In this document: piece by piece, positions 53,098-61,681 of the stretch
Numbering within the stretch: the stretch's first letter is position 1
Layout: the number at the start of each line of letters is the position of its first letter
Assembly (NCBI RefSeq): GCF_000315915.1
Contig: NC_020188.1
Location: 823,501-887,500, forward strand
Source of the DNA: Henningerozyma blattae CBS 6284
Taxonomy: Eukaryota; Ascomycota; Saccharomycetes; Saccharomycetales; Saccharomycetaceae
Length of the DNA: 64,000 nucleotides
Reading direction: 5' to 3'
The notes under the pieces: model-generated
Databases searched by the model: none
Told to the model about the DNA's origin: nothing
Seen by the model: only the letters and a program-made list of their open reading frames with translations
Position numbers and translations under genes: made by a program

Positions 53098-53526
53098 CTA
53101 ATCGTATATCAATGTATCTTGGCCTGCTTGTTTTTGTTGCTCTGCTTGCTCCATCATATGAGTCTTATTAGACTTAGCTCTTTCTTTAGCCAATTTTTTA
53201 CCCAATTCACCTTTTGTTTGCTTCTCATTACTTTCTGCCAGCCTCTTTTCTGCTGCTTTTCTTGCAGCCTCCTGTGGTGTGAGCTTATTTTTATTAGTAT
53301 CTTCACCTGATGCTAATTTCGTAACTTTTGCATGAGTTGATATATTTTGTGATTTTGATTTTGATTTTGGTTTTGACTTACTTGATATTTCATTCTTAGT
53401 ATTAGATTGTTTTGTCTCTATGGGCTTCGTCTTGGCTGGCCGTTGCTTAGTTGTTTGCTTTGTTCTTATTGTGGTTGTTGTTGTACCTGTCATTTTATTT
53501 TCTGATTTACTCGCACACAACCCCAT
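53098..53526 (-). CDS. YGL108C homologue, small membrane-anchored (lipidated) protein
   Basis: The 142-aa protein begins MGLCASKSEN: Gly2 fits N-myristoylation and Cys4 palmitoylation, as in YGL108C (also about 140 aa, starting MGLC). The middle is Lys/Thr/Ser-rich and disordered. The C-terminal half is conserved (LTPQEAARKAAEKRLAESNE, KGELGKKLAKERAKSNKTHM) and ends in LIYD, as the yeast protein ends in MIYD. The Ala/Lys/Glu-rich C-terminal segment should form a long helix. It lies between the PRP5 and RMD9 homologues, in keeping with YGL108C next to YGL107C. Its molecular function is unknown in any yeast to my knowledge. Confidence 0.92.
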   Translation of the reverse strand: MGLCASKSENKMTGTTTTTIRTKQTTKQRPAKTKPIETKQSNTKNEISSKSKPKSKSKSQNISTHAKVTKLASGEDTNKNKLTPQEAARKAAEKRLAESNEKQTKGELGKKLAKERAKSNKTHMMEQAEQQKQAGQDTLIYD

Positions 53527-54086
53527 TCTGTATTAATGAAGAAATCAAGTTTTAATTCTACTACTGTTTGAATTATCACTCGTTCTGGTTTAGAAACCCT
53601 ATTATAACCATTTTAATTTTGACTTTTTTTTTAAACGCCTTAAAAGTCATTTTAAAAAATAACCTTAGATTATGTAAACGTTACTGTAATACAATGACTG
53701 AAATGTCAAAGAAAAGAAAAAAAAAGGATATTAATTTACACATTTATATATAAAAGTACTTTATACAAAAAGAATATTAATTTATGACAATTGGTATTAA
53801 TTTTTGGATAATAAGAATGTAAATCTTAAGTGAAAAATAAAATATAAAAAAGGGAGATACCAAAATGGTAGTAGTAAAGAATTATGTGAGTGGAAGGAAA
53901 GCTAATATGAGGTACAAAGATGAATGCTATTATTTTTTTTCCTTTTATTGGGGAAGGAGGAGGGCTAAATAAATAATCAAAAGCAGAAAATAAAAATGAT
54001 AATACAAAAACAAATGATATTTGCAGCATTGGTTTAAATAAAGTGAGGAAAAGACACAATGATTTAGAAAACGGTAAAAAAGTTAA
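53527..54086. other. Upstream region of the YGL108C homologue and 3' end of RMD9
   Basis: AT-rich, 560 bp with several A- and T-runs. Short open frames are of low complexity. No regulatory motif was recognised. Confidence 0.45.
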
Positions 54087-56234
54087 TTAAAATCTAGTAA
54101 AAGTAACTTCTCGGGTAGTTAAATTATTAAAGTGAGGTATTTCAATGAAGGAATCATCTATGACTGGATAAGCATCCAAAACTGACCTTAATATTGGAGT
54201 GTTTTTAACTTGAATAGATGTTATATGAGCATATTGCTTTGTATCACGGCAATAACTACAGAATTTCTTGACAATTTGTAGATATAATAAAACTCTTTCT
54301 TTCACTGATGAAGGAATATCTAAGTCTGTAGAAAAACTCTCACGTTGTATGTCTTGATCTATTTCTTCACCATTTGACCCTGTAACGTCATGCAAATCAT
54401 CAAATGCACCAGATTGACTTGCAGCTTGGAAAGCAGGGTGTGAAAGATCAAGATTTCCTGCGGCATTTTTAAAAGGCTCCATATCAATATTACTACCTAA
54501 TAAAGAATTTTTCAATAAGACATCACTTAATTTTTTTGTTGGTTTTAAAGTTTTGCTTCTAGTGTTATATTCATTTTGCGCCCAAGTTAAGGTTGAATCT
54601 CTTAAGGCAGCCCAATCAGCATTTGCAATGAATTTTTGTCTTGATTCATCTGATTTTTCAAGTAATGTTACCCATCTCTTTAAAATCTCATCTGTAGTGA
54701 TATCATCAACAGAACCCATTGATTTTAACAATATTCTATAAGCGACAATTGTTTTCGGTATGTGAAATAAATCATAACAATTGTCGATATATTCAATAAT
54801 CTCACGATCTCTCCAAACGGCGCATTTTGTTAAAATAATATTAAAGAAAGGTTCATCAATTTTTTTTATATTATTATACTCAGCAATTATAGATTTCAAC
54901 TCTTCAAATCCTTGCTCTTTATTATTTGAATAATTTGTGAAAAAAATATCAAAAAATGTATCATTTAATGAAGATGAAATACCGTTATGAATATGTTTAC
55001 CGTAGTGAATTAAAGATTTATGCCAAACTTCATGAATTTGTGAAAAATCATTGGTGTTTTCCCAAATATTTCTCATAAAAGATTTAACATAGGATACTTG
55101 TAAATCTACTTTATATGGAATATCATCATTTAAAACTTTATTAAAAAACGATTTTGCAATAGTTAAATCTTTACACTCACCAATGAATGATAAATGAGTT
55201 TCAATTAAATAACCATACTTGGATTCATCGGATGCTTTACATAATTTTTCAAACAAATGTAATGCTGACATAACGTCATTTGCTGATAGTGCTGCTCTGA
55301 TCATACCTACAGCTAAATTTGGATGAAAGAAGTCTAGAGTTTTGGAAGATTTTTCATATAATGATTTAATTTCTTCATAAGGTGTACCATGTTCATATAA
55401 TATTGGTAACATGACCCCAACTACTCTTGGATTTAGGAAAACATTAAGCTTTTCTGAACTTTCTGAACTAACTGACTTCGTCCAAATTCGAATGGCTTCC
55501 TCCTCTAAGAATAATTCTTTAAATGAGGTAATCAAATGCATAGCACCATACTCATTAATAGTAACGGAATTTTGCAAGATATCATTTGAAATATCTCTTA
55601 GGGAGTTCAAAAGGAATGAGGTAATTCCTCTTTGGAAAGACTGAGAATCTCTGTCTGGTTTTTTAGTTAATCTTGTCAGTTGATATCTATTTGCTCTTAA
55701 CCCATTATGCAATAGATGAATCATGCCTGAAACTCTAACTTCATTTAATTCATTAGATAGTTTTAATTCATAATATAATTCCATTGCTTTGGAAAGAGAA
55801 TCCCAAAATAGGGGATCGGAGTTTGATAAAGGTTGTTTTGAAGATTCCCTCATATTTTTACGTCTCGGAGTTTGAGACATGTATAAAGATTGAGCAACAC
55901 ATTCTTCAAATGCACGGACTTTATTGCTCCAGACTGCCTCTGGTTTCAAAGTAGATGTATTGATTCTTGAATAAATATTCTTATTATTACGATTATTACG
56001 ATTATTATTTTTCTTGTTAGATGTTGAGCCTGAAACTAAGGCTGCGTTAATAGAACTTAATTGGTTACGTAAACGAGTTGCGCTATTATTAGCAGGTTGA
56101 AAAGTAGTCTGGTCAGTAGAGTTATATCTCAAGGAATAATTCAAAGTATGAGAAGTCCATGACGTGACTGGGCCAGTAAGCTGGCTTGAAAGTCTACCTT
56201 TGATAGCTTGAGATTGTTGGGCAAATCTGAACAT
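54087..56234 (-). CDS. RMD9: Mitochondrial RNA-protecting protein Rmd9/YBR238C family
   Basis: The 715-aa protein starts at the ATG at 56234 (MFRFAQQSQAIKGRLSS), a basic N-terminus typical of mitochondrial import; the frame is open upstream without an ATG. Rmd9 is a pentatricopeptide-type protein that binds the dodecamer element at the 3' end of mitochondrial mRNAs and stabilises them. Conserved stretches include SKAMELYYELKLSNELNEVRVSGMIHLLHNGLR, NYSNNKEQGFEELKSIIAEYNNIKKIDEPFFNIIL and IANADWAALRDSTLTWAQ. S. cerevisiae has two copies, RMD9 (YGL107C) and YBR238C. The neighbours here come from both regions (YGL108C on one side, ERT1/YBR239C on the other), so this is the descendant of the single ancestral gene, or of one retained copy. 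Confidence 0.92.
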   Translation of the reverse strand: MFRFAQQSQAIKGRLSSQLTGPVTSWTSHTLNYSLRYNSTDQTTFQPANNSATRLRNQLSSINAALVSGSTSNKKNNNRNNRNNKNIYSRINTSTLKPEAVWSNKVRAFEECVAQSLYMSQTPRRKNMRESSKQPLSNSDPLFWDSLSKAMELYYELKLSNELNEVRVSGMIHLLHNGLRANRYQLTRLTKKPDRDSQSFQRGITSFLLNSLRDISNDILQNSVTINEYGAMHLITSFKELFLEEEAIRIWTKSVSSESSEKLNVFLNPRVVGVMLPILYEHGTPYEEIKSLYEKSSKTLDFFHPNLAVGMIRAALSANDVMSALHLFEKLCKASDESKYGYLIETHLSFIGECKDLTIAKSFFNKVLNDDIPYKVDLQVSYVKSFMRNIWENTNDFSQIHEVWHKSLIHYGKHIHNGISSSLNDTFFDIFFTNYSNNKEQGFEELKSIIAEYNNIKKIDEPFFNIILTKCAVWRDREIIEYIDNCYDLFHIPKTIVAYRILLKSMGSVDDITTDEILKRWVTLLEKSDESRQKFIANADWAALRDSTLTWAQNEYNTRSKTLKPTKKLSDVLLKNSLLGSNIDMEPFKNAAGNLDLSHPAFQAASQSGAFDDLHDVTGSNGEEIDQDIQRESFSTDLDIPSSVKERVLLYLQIVKKFCSYCRDTKQYAHITSIQVKNTPILRSVLDAYPVIDDSFIEIPHFNNLTTREVTFTRF

Positions 56235-57283
56235 GGTTATGATGTTGAAGGGATCAAATAGTAGAAATACCTGTTTTATTGAGCAATAGTAACTAACGGC
56301 AGTTCCCCTTTGTCCTATATAATATATATATAGATATATTGGAAAGCTTTTCAACAACAATAACGAAACCGATTTGTAAGAAAAATATAGGAAAAATAAA
56401 TGTAAATCGATACAGTTTCCCTTTCACTCTTTCTGTTTCTCTCCTGTTACAATAATCTTAAATCTACATTATTAAGTAGTGGCAATATTAATAGATTAGT
56501 TGGTGTTATTTCACGAATTTTCACTCTTTCTCCAATTATCTTTTCTGCCGAGTTCTCCCGGCTTCCGTAGCCAGTTTCGACTTTAATGGGAATTTCCGCG
56601 GAGCGTTTTCCGGTCATGCTGAAAATTCCTATCCCGGCGGACTTAAGGAACCGTAGCGCAGTTATAAATATTAATAGCTGTAAGTGAGATATGAGTACTT
56701 ACAGGAGAAATAAATGCAAATAAAGGAAAGAAAAATAGAGGTTTGGGTACAATAGATATAGGTTTGGGTACAATAGATATAGGTTCTTTTGGTGGGAAAC
56801 TATTTTTTTTTAAGGTGCATTGTTGTTTAGATTGTTGGAAGGCGGAGTTTTGTCTTTATTATGATTGTTGGATCCTTAGAGTTATAAAAGGAATCATAAA
56901 CGCATTGTTTCCTATATATATAGTTGTTCTAGCCGTCAATTGTCAGTTGATAAACTTGGATAGATATTTTACCTTGCTCTTTTATATGCGTATCTATTAT
57001 GTTTGCTTAGTTTATGCAAATCTTTTCTAGAGAGAAGGGGAAAAAAATTATCGCGAATCGCCGATCTTCTTTTTTTTTTTTCTTTTTAATATTAGACAGG
57101 CGGCAGATTAGCCGCCGACGGGTTCTGGCGCGAACGAAAGAAAGTAAGTCCTAGCCATATCTATAAATAATTAAAAATAAATGCAATGTACGTCTGTAGT
57201 ATATATATATTTGGGCATGAGAATGATAATAATGGCCCATGTGTATGCCGTGTTTGGGAAATGGGTATGATACTTTGCAATAA
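56235..57283. other. RMD9 upstream region with GC-rich block and URS1
   Basis: A GC-rich stretch at 56540-56660 (CCGGCTTCCG, GGAATTTCCGCGGAGCG) is probably the RMD9 promoter core. A short direct duplication, GGTTTGGGTACAATAGATAT, occurs at about 56740 and again from 56761. A perfect Ume6 site lies at 57109-57118. A 95-codon frame in between has no ATG in good context and no coding character. Confidence 0.5.
57109..57118 (+). promoter_or_regulatory. URS1 (Ume6) site
   Basis: TAGCCGCCGA is an exact match to the core URS1 consensus of early meiotic genes. It is about 875 bp upstream of RMD9 and downstream of the ERT1 stop. Confidence 0.6.
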
Positions 57284-58876
57284 TCAAGGTGTATGTTGTA
57301 ATTGGAAAGTGGGCATGAAGTTTGCAATGATCATCAACGGCAATCCGGCAAAATCTCTTTTCAAAGTCCATATACATTCACAGGCAATGACTTGGCCCTT
57401 TATTGGTGTTATCAACCGACAAGTCTTCATTTGTTCGCAGCCCTTAAAATCTTTGTAAGCAATGGTGGAAAAAGTCTTAAAATATGATCTCACACTATCG
57501 TCATCCATGATCTCAACAATAAAAGTCATCTTGTTCAACAATTCCTTTCTTGTCCAACCTGTTAAGATTTCAAACTCTTCGTTCATGTATGATATTTGAC
57601 CATTTCTTCTCCAAATGCATGTGGGGACACCAACTTTCGAAATATGCTTGGTATATTCTAATAATGTTCTTTGATAACTTTGTTCCACAAAGATCATATC
57701 TTCTTCAGTCAGAGTGACGGCAGACTCGAGAAATACCGGTCTGAATTCGGCAAGAGATCTACACATGGAGACGACGTCATCTCTGGGGAACCTCTTTTTA
57801 ATATAGGACAACAAATAATGAAAACCACGAGTATGAGAGAAGGGTTGGTCGATCTTTGTATAAATATCCATTGGTTTGGAATATCTTAAGGAATGTTCCC
57901 AATGACTATTACTCTTTATGAAATTTGAATTTGTAAAATTTTTGTTATTGTGGGGGAAAGATGCTGCTAATACTAAAGATGCATTAAACCCGGGTTTATC
58001 GACCAAATTGGAAGTGGAGGGGTCTTTATAGACAGGAGGATGTTTGGCTTGGATAATAGGGATGATTTCAGGATATGCCTTATTGGTGTTATTTAAATAA
58101 TATTGGTTTGTGGCAGCATCATATCTGAAAGAAGAGGTGTTTGGTGAATCGGGAAGCGGGGAATCGCTTGAAGGTGTTGATACATCAGAGTATCTTTTAA
58201 AATCTAACGAGTGGTTTGTGGATTGTACGGGGACCAAAGGGAAATGGTCCATGAATAAGTTTGCACCTGAATTGATGATCTCATCCGAATTTGGGCCCAG
58301 TAAATTTTTATAAACATTTTGAAATTGTGATGGATATGCAAACGTGGGGGCGTTAGCACTTTCGCTGGGGCTATTATAATTGCTGGACATATCATAGGAG
58401 GGAGATATTGATGGAGTCTTTTCCTTTGGTGAATGCTGATTTGTATTGGGAGAGCCTGCTGGGATAAAGTCTTGTCTTGGATTTGAAGGAGAGGTGGCAA
58501 TGCCTCTTCTTGCAATAGACATGACAGGTTTGGAAACAACAGTATTATTATTATTATTATTATTATTAGGTGCAAGAGAATGTTTCCATTGGGCATCGGA
58601 AATACCGTCCAAGTATTTAGTTCTCTTCCGGGGGACATCGATACATGTATCAGCAATATTTTTGGAAACACATCTGTGACAAGGTCGGCTTGCTTCACAT
58701 GATAGATGCCATTTGGAACAATTGACACATGCAATATGTGTGTTTTTCCTTCTTCTGACCACGGCCTTTTTCGTGACGGGTTTCTTGGTGTTCTTCTCTA
58801 CGCTATGGATCTGGGTATGCAGGTGAGGGCCATCTTTATCTTGGGGGAATAGTGAAATCGGTCTTGGATCTGTCAT
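57284..58876 (-). CDS. ERT1: Ert1-type Zn2Cys6 transcription factor of gluconeogenesis
   Basis: The 530-aa protein matches Ert1 (YBR239C, 529 aa), which regulates gluconeogenic genes such as PCK1 in ethanol-grown cells, with Rds2 and Cat8. The zinc cluster is complete: Cys50, 53, 60, 66, 69 and 78 (CX2CX6CX5CX2CX8C), preceded by a basic segment (KKAVVRRRKNTH). The middle is Ser/Asn/Pro-rich. The C-terminal half has the PAS-like domain of this subfamily (VGVPTCIWRRNGQISYMNEEF, LTGWTRKELLNKMTFIVEIMD). A run of eight Asn is present near residue 103. It is the last gene of the YBR/YGL interleaved block before a break to MIR1. Confidence 0.94.
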   Translation of the reverse strand: MTDPRPISLFPQDKDGPHLHTQIHSVEKNTKKPVTKKAVVRRRKNTHIACVNCSKWHLSCEASRPCHRCVSKNIADTCIDVPRKRTKYLDGISDAQWKHSLAPNNNNNNNNTVVSKPVMSIARRGIATSPSNPRQDFIPAGSPNTNQHSPKEKTPSISPSYDMSSNYNSPSESANAPTFAYPSQFQNVYKNLLGPNSDEIINSGANLFMDHFPLVPVQSTNHSLDFKRYSDVSTPSSDSPLPDSPNTSSFRYDAATNQYYLNNTNKAYPEIIPIIQAKHPPVYKDPSTSNLVDKPGFNASLVLAASFPHNNKNFTNSNFIKSNSHWEHSLRYSKPMDIYTKIDQPFSHTRGFHYLLSYIKKRFPRDDVVSMCRSLAEFRPVFLESAVTLTEEDMIFVEQSYQRTLLEYTKHISKVGVPTCIWRRNGQISYMNEEFEILTGWTRKELLNKMTFIVEIMDDDSVRSYFKTFSTIAYKDFKGCEQMKTCRLITPIKGQVIACECIWTLKRDFAGLPLMIIANFMPTFQLQHTP

Positions 58877-60023
58877 AGTTTATTGTTTTGCATAGCATGG
58901 GTGTGCAGAATTTTTTTCTTTTTTTTTTATTATTTTTTTCTTTTTTTTTTTTCTTTTCTTTTTCATTGTCTTGTCGCGTTCTCTCTCATATAGTCGGTAG
59001 CTGACGAATGATCAACATGTGAAGATGTTTAAAAACAAAAAAACAAAAAAAAAACAACAGGTACCACCACCCTGACACTATTGGTAGATAGGGTTTAGCA
59101 AGTTTGAACAAGTTTGAACCTTTGTGCGTTATACTTATGGAAGTTGCTGCGTAGTTGTTGTGACCAGCTCTAAGAATTGAGGAGTACGAAGGAACATTGG
59201 GCGGCTGAGAAATGTATTGGGAAGGGGAAGCCGCGGAGTTTTCTGGAAAAGACACAATGAGACGAATAAGGCTACGAACTGGATGTCTTGTATGTGAAAA
59301 AGCTGGCAGCAAGAGAGAAGGTAAGATGACAAGGAGGCTTAGTACTTAGTAGAGAGATGTAATTGCAAGAAGAGAGAAGGTGATTATCAGATGTAAAGGA
59401 GGGATTGATAACCAGACGTTGGTTCCAAGAGGTAGAGCTGAAGAAGTCAAAGAGTCTGTAGAGACGTGTTGTCAAGAAGCTGGGGGGGGGTACCGTTGAG
59501 TGAAGCCATCCATGGGGTCGGTCCAAGTATTTGACATGTGTAGAGGTGGAATTGTCCTTGTTTAGCACGAATATCTTGCATGATGGTATTGCCGAGAAGC
59601 GTGGCGAATTGGGACGAGGATTATAGACGGGCCAAATGCGAAACGCAGATGATATCCCCGACGGAGATTTCCGGAAGCTATTGAAACGGTTCCAAGGAGA
59701 CTCTATGAAGCAAAACTTGGTACTGGCGTCGTAGCCAAGAGGGGATCCGACGTCTTGAGCTGCATCAAACAATGGAACAGGCGTGGCCGAATTTATACCT
59801 GCTGCCAGTACTTCTGCTGCTGCTTCTTCTCGCCACCGCCACGTGCCTGCCGACAAAGCCGACCACGGCCGGCCCGGTGGCGAATGCGTGCCTTCAGCCT
59901 CACCGTTCTTCTTGATATTTAACAGTGGTGTTTGCACTTTTCGACACTTGCTCCTCCCTTGTCCAGCCAAACCACTCACTCCACCTCTCGTCCCCTTTTA
60001 CCCTGCCTCTCTCTCCGTCTGCC
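58877..60023. promoter_or_regulatory. ERT1-MIR1 divergent promoter, 1.1 kb, GC-rich right half
   Basis: A long CT/T-rich tract at 58911-58970 lies before ERT1. The right half rises sharply in GC, with CACGTG at 59840-59845 inside CCGCCACGTGCC, and GGCCGGCCCGGTGG at about 59866-59879. A frame of 235 codons on the minus strand (59272-59979) contains no ATG start and reads as low-quality sequence, so I do not call it. The size and base composition suggest strong regulated promoters. Confidence 0.55.
59840..59845. promoter_or_regulatory. CACGTG E-box upstream of MIR1
   Basis: CACGTG is the core for Cbf1 and Pho4. It is 179 bp before the MIR1 ATG. The flanks (GC, no T) permit Pho4 binding, but the motif alone cannot discriminate between the two. 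Confidence 0.5.
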
Positions 60024-60950
60024 ATGAGCTCTCCAGAAATCCCTACCTACACTCTTCTCGACTATTCCAAGTTTGCCCTAGCCGGTGCCATTGGGTGTGG
60101 TTCCACCCATTCTTCCCTAGTCCCTATCGATGTTGTCAAGACTAGAATCCAATTGGAACCTACCGTTTATAATGGTGGGATGGTCCAGTCTTTCAAGAAG
60201 ATCATTGGTGAAGAAGGGCCTCGTGCCTTGTTGACTGGGTTTGGTCCAACTCTGTTGGGTTACTCGATCCAAGGTTCCTTCAAGTTTGGTGGGTACGAAG
60301 TGTTTAAGAAGTTGTTTATCGATACTCTGGGTTACGACACTGCAGTGCGTTACAAGAATTCGGTGTACATGGGGTCCGCTGCAGCCGCCGAGTTCTTGGC
60401 CGACATTGCTCTGTGTCCCTTGGAAGCCACACGTATCCGTCTGGTGTCTCAGCCCGGTTTTGCCAACGGTCTTGTGGGCGGCTTTTCCCGTATCTTGCGT
60501 GAAGAAGGGATCGGCTCGTTCTACTCCGGGTTCACTCCAATCTTGTTCAAGCAGATCCCATATAACATTGCCAAGTTTTTGGTCTACGAACGTGCTTCGG
60601 AATTGTACTATAGAATCATCGGTGCCAAGGACACTTTGTCCAGCGGTGCCAACACTGCTATCAATTTGTTGTCTGGGTTGACAGCTGGTCTTGCAGCTGC
60701 CATTGTTTCCCAGCCAGCCGACACTCTGTTGTCCAAGGTCAACAAGACCAAGAAGGCTCCCGGCCAGTCCACCGTGGGTCTGTTGGCCCAGTTGGCTAAG
60801 CAACTGGGCTTTGTGGGCTCGTTTGCCGGGTTGCCTACACGTCTGGTCATGGTCGGTACTTTGACGTCGTTGCAATTCGGTATCTACGGGTCGTTGAAGA
60901 AATCCCTAGGATGTGCTCCAACCATTGAAATTGGTGGTGGGGGACACTAA
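60024..60950 (+). CDS. MIR1: Mitochondrial phosphate carrier Mir1
   Basis: The 308-aa inner membrane carrier imports phosphate with protons for ATP synthesis. It has the three-fold repeat of the mitochondrial carrier family with signatures [16 protein letters not shown] and PADTLLSK, each at the end of an odd-numbered helix. The start [31 protein letters not shown] is typical of Mir1 (311 aa in S. cerevisiae), and the ATG at 60024 is the first at the family's N-terminus. The gene is GC-richer and strongly codon-biased, as expected for an abundant protein. In S. cerevisiae it lies at YJR077C, with neither ERT1 nor YRA2 beside it, so breaks flank it on both sides. Confidence 0.97.
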   Translation: MSSPEIPTYTLLDYSKFALAGAIGCGSTHSSLVPIDVVKTRIQLEPTVYNGGMVQSFKKIIGEEGPRALLTGFGPTLLGYSIQGSFKFGGYEVFKKLFIDTLGYDTAVRYKNSVYMGSAAAAEFLADIALCPLEATRIRLVSQPGFANGLVGGFSRILREEGIGSFYSGFTPILFKQIPYNIAKFLVYERASELYYRIIGAKDTLSSGANTAINLLSGLTAGLAAAIVSQPADTLLSKVNKTKKAPGQSTVGLLAQLAKQLGFVGSFAGLPTRLVMVGTLTSLQFGIYGSLKKSLGCAPTIEIGGGGH

Positions 60951-61054
60951 GCACGCTAGCCTGTGCTTATGCCACGCCCACTCTCACACTGCACTCCCCT
61001 ATATATATTCTATTATTATAAACTACATACTTACATATAGTCTTGTTAATACGT

Positions 61055-61591
61055 CTATTTGCCCTGCAAGTACTGTTCCAACTCCGAGTCTAGTTGTTCC
61101 GCTGATCGCTCAGGTGACCGTCTCCCACTGCGAAACGACTTCCCGCCGCGACCACCTCTTCGAGGTGGTCTTGCAACAGGCCGTCCTCTGGCCGGGCGTC
61201 TTTCAAACACCTCCACAAAAACTTTACCCCCATTCAATTCGTACCCTTGATACTTTTCCACCACTTCCCTCAACACACTCTCGTCTTTAAATTCCACCAC
61301 TACAACACGCTCCTCTTTGGTGTCAAACGTCTTGCTATACTTTATCTCATGGCCCATCGACTTCAACAGATCCTCGATCTCGTAGTCACTCACGTCCAGC
61401 CCAATCTTGCTGATACGCAATCGTTTCTCAGGAACACTCTTGTCACGGATCCCCAACCTCGACGCCAACCCGTTCCTCAAATCCCTACGACGATAATTCT
61501 ATGCTTGTTCGGTTAATACATACGTTCCTTTGCTACTACTATCCTACACATACACCATACTTACTGTAACGTGGCGAGTCGCATCACTCAT
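61055..61591 (-). CDS. YRA2: REF/ALY-type mRNA export adaptor Yra2, predicted two-exon gene
   Basis: Exon 1 is 61565-61591 (ATG at 61591, MSDATRHVT) and exon 2 is 61055-61498 (NYRRRDLRNGLASRLG onward), giving 156 aa. The joined sequence HVT-NYRRRDLRN aligns with VTRYRRRDLRN of S. cerevisiae Yra2, whereas without splicing a TAG stop directly precedes the conserved NYRRRDLRN. The intron has GTAAGT, TATTAAC and AG. The RRM follows (LRISKIGLDVSDYEIEDLLKSMG; ERVVVVEFKDESVLREVVEKYQGY). An RGG-rich stretch (RPARGRPVARPPRRGGRGG) and the C-terminal REF box SAEQLDSELEQYLQGK come next. The N-terminal REF motif (FDEIIG) of Yra2 is missing. The gene follows DOA1 with only 90 bp between DOA1's stop and the YRA2 ATG, as YKL214C/YKL213C. 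Confidence 0.88.
61499..61564 (-). other. Predicted 66-nt spliceosomal intron in YRA2
   Basis: On the minus strand the intron starts GTAAGT at 61564 and ends CATAG at 61499. A branch-point-like TATTAAC (consensus TACTAAC, one change) lies at 61512-61518, 13 bases before the 3' end. It is phase 0. All three elements are in the right order and spacing for a short yeast intron, although 5'ss and branch point are both variant forms. Confidence 0.75.
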
Positions 61592-61681
61592 CTTTGTTTT
61601 GCTATGTTATGCTATGCTATGATATGCGTTTTTTTATTTTTTGGCTGTGGCAAACTTTTACTTTTTTTCCCTCTTGTTATT

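Noticed and set aside
59272..59979. Minus-strand frame of 235 codons in the ERT1-MIR1 promoter.
   Set aside because: It has no ATG initiation codon, its composition is unlike the neighbouring proteins and it lies in a GC-rich promoter where stops are rare by chance.
60117..60875. Long minus-strand frame opposite MIR1.
   Set aside because: It is the antisense shadow of a codon-biased carrier gene.
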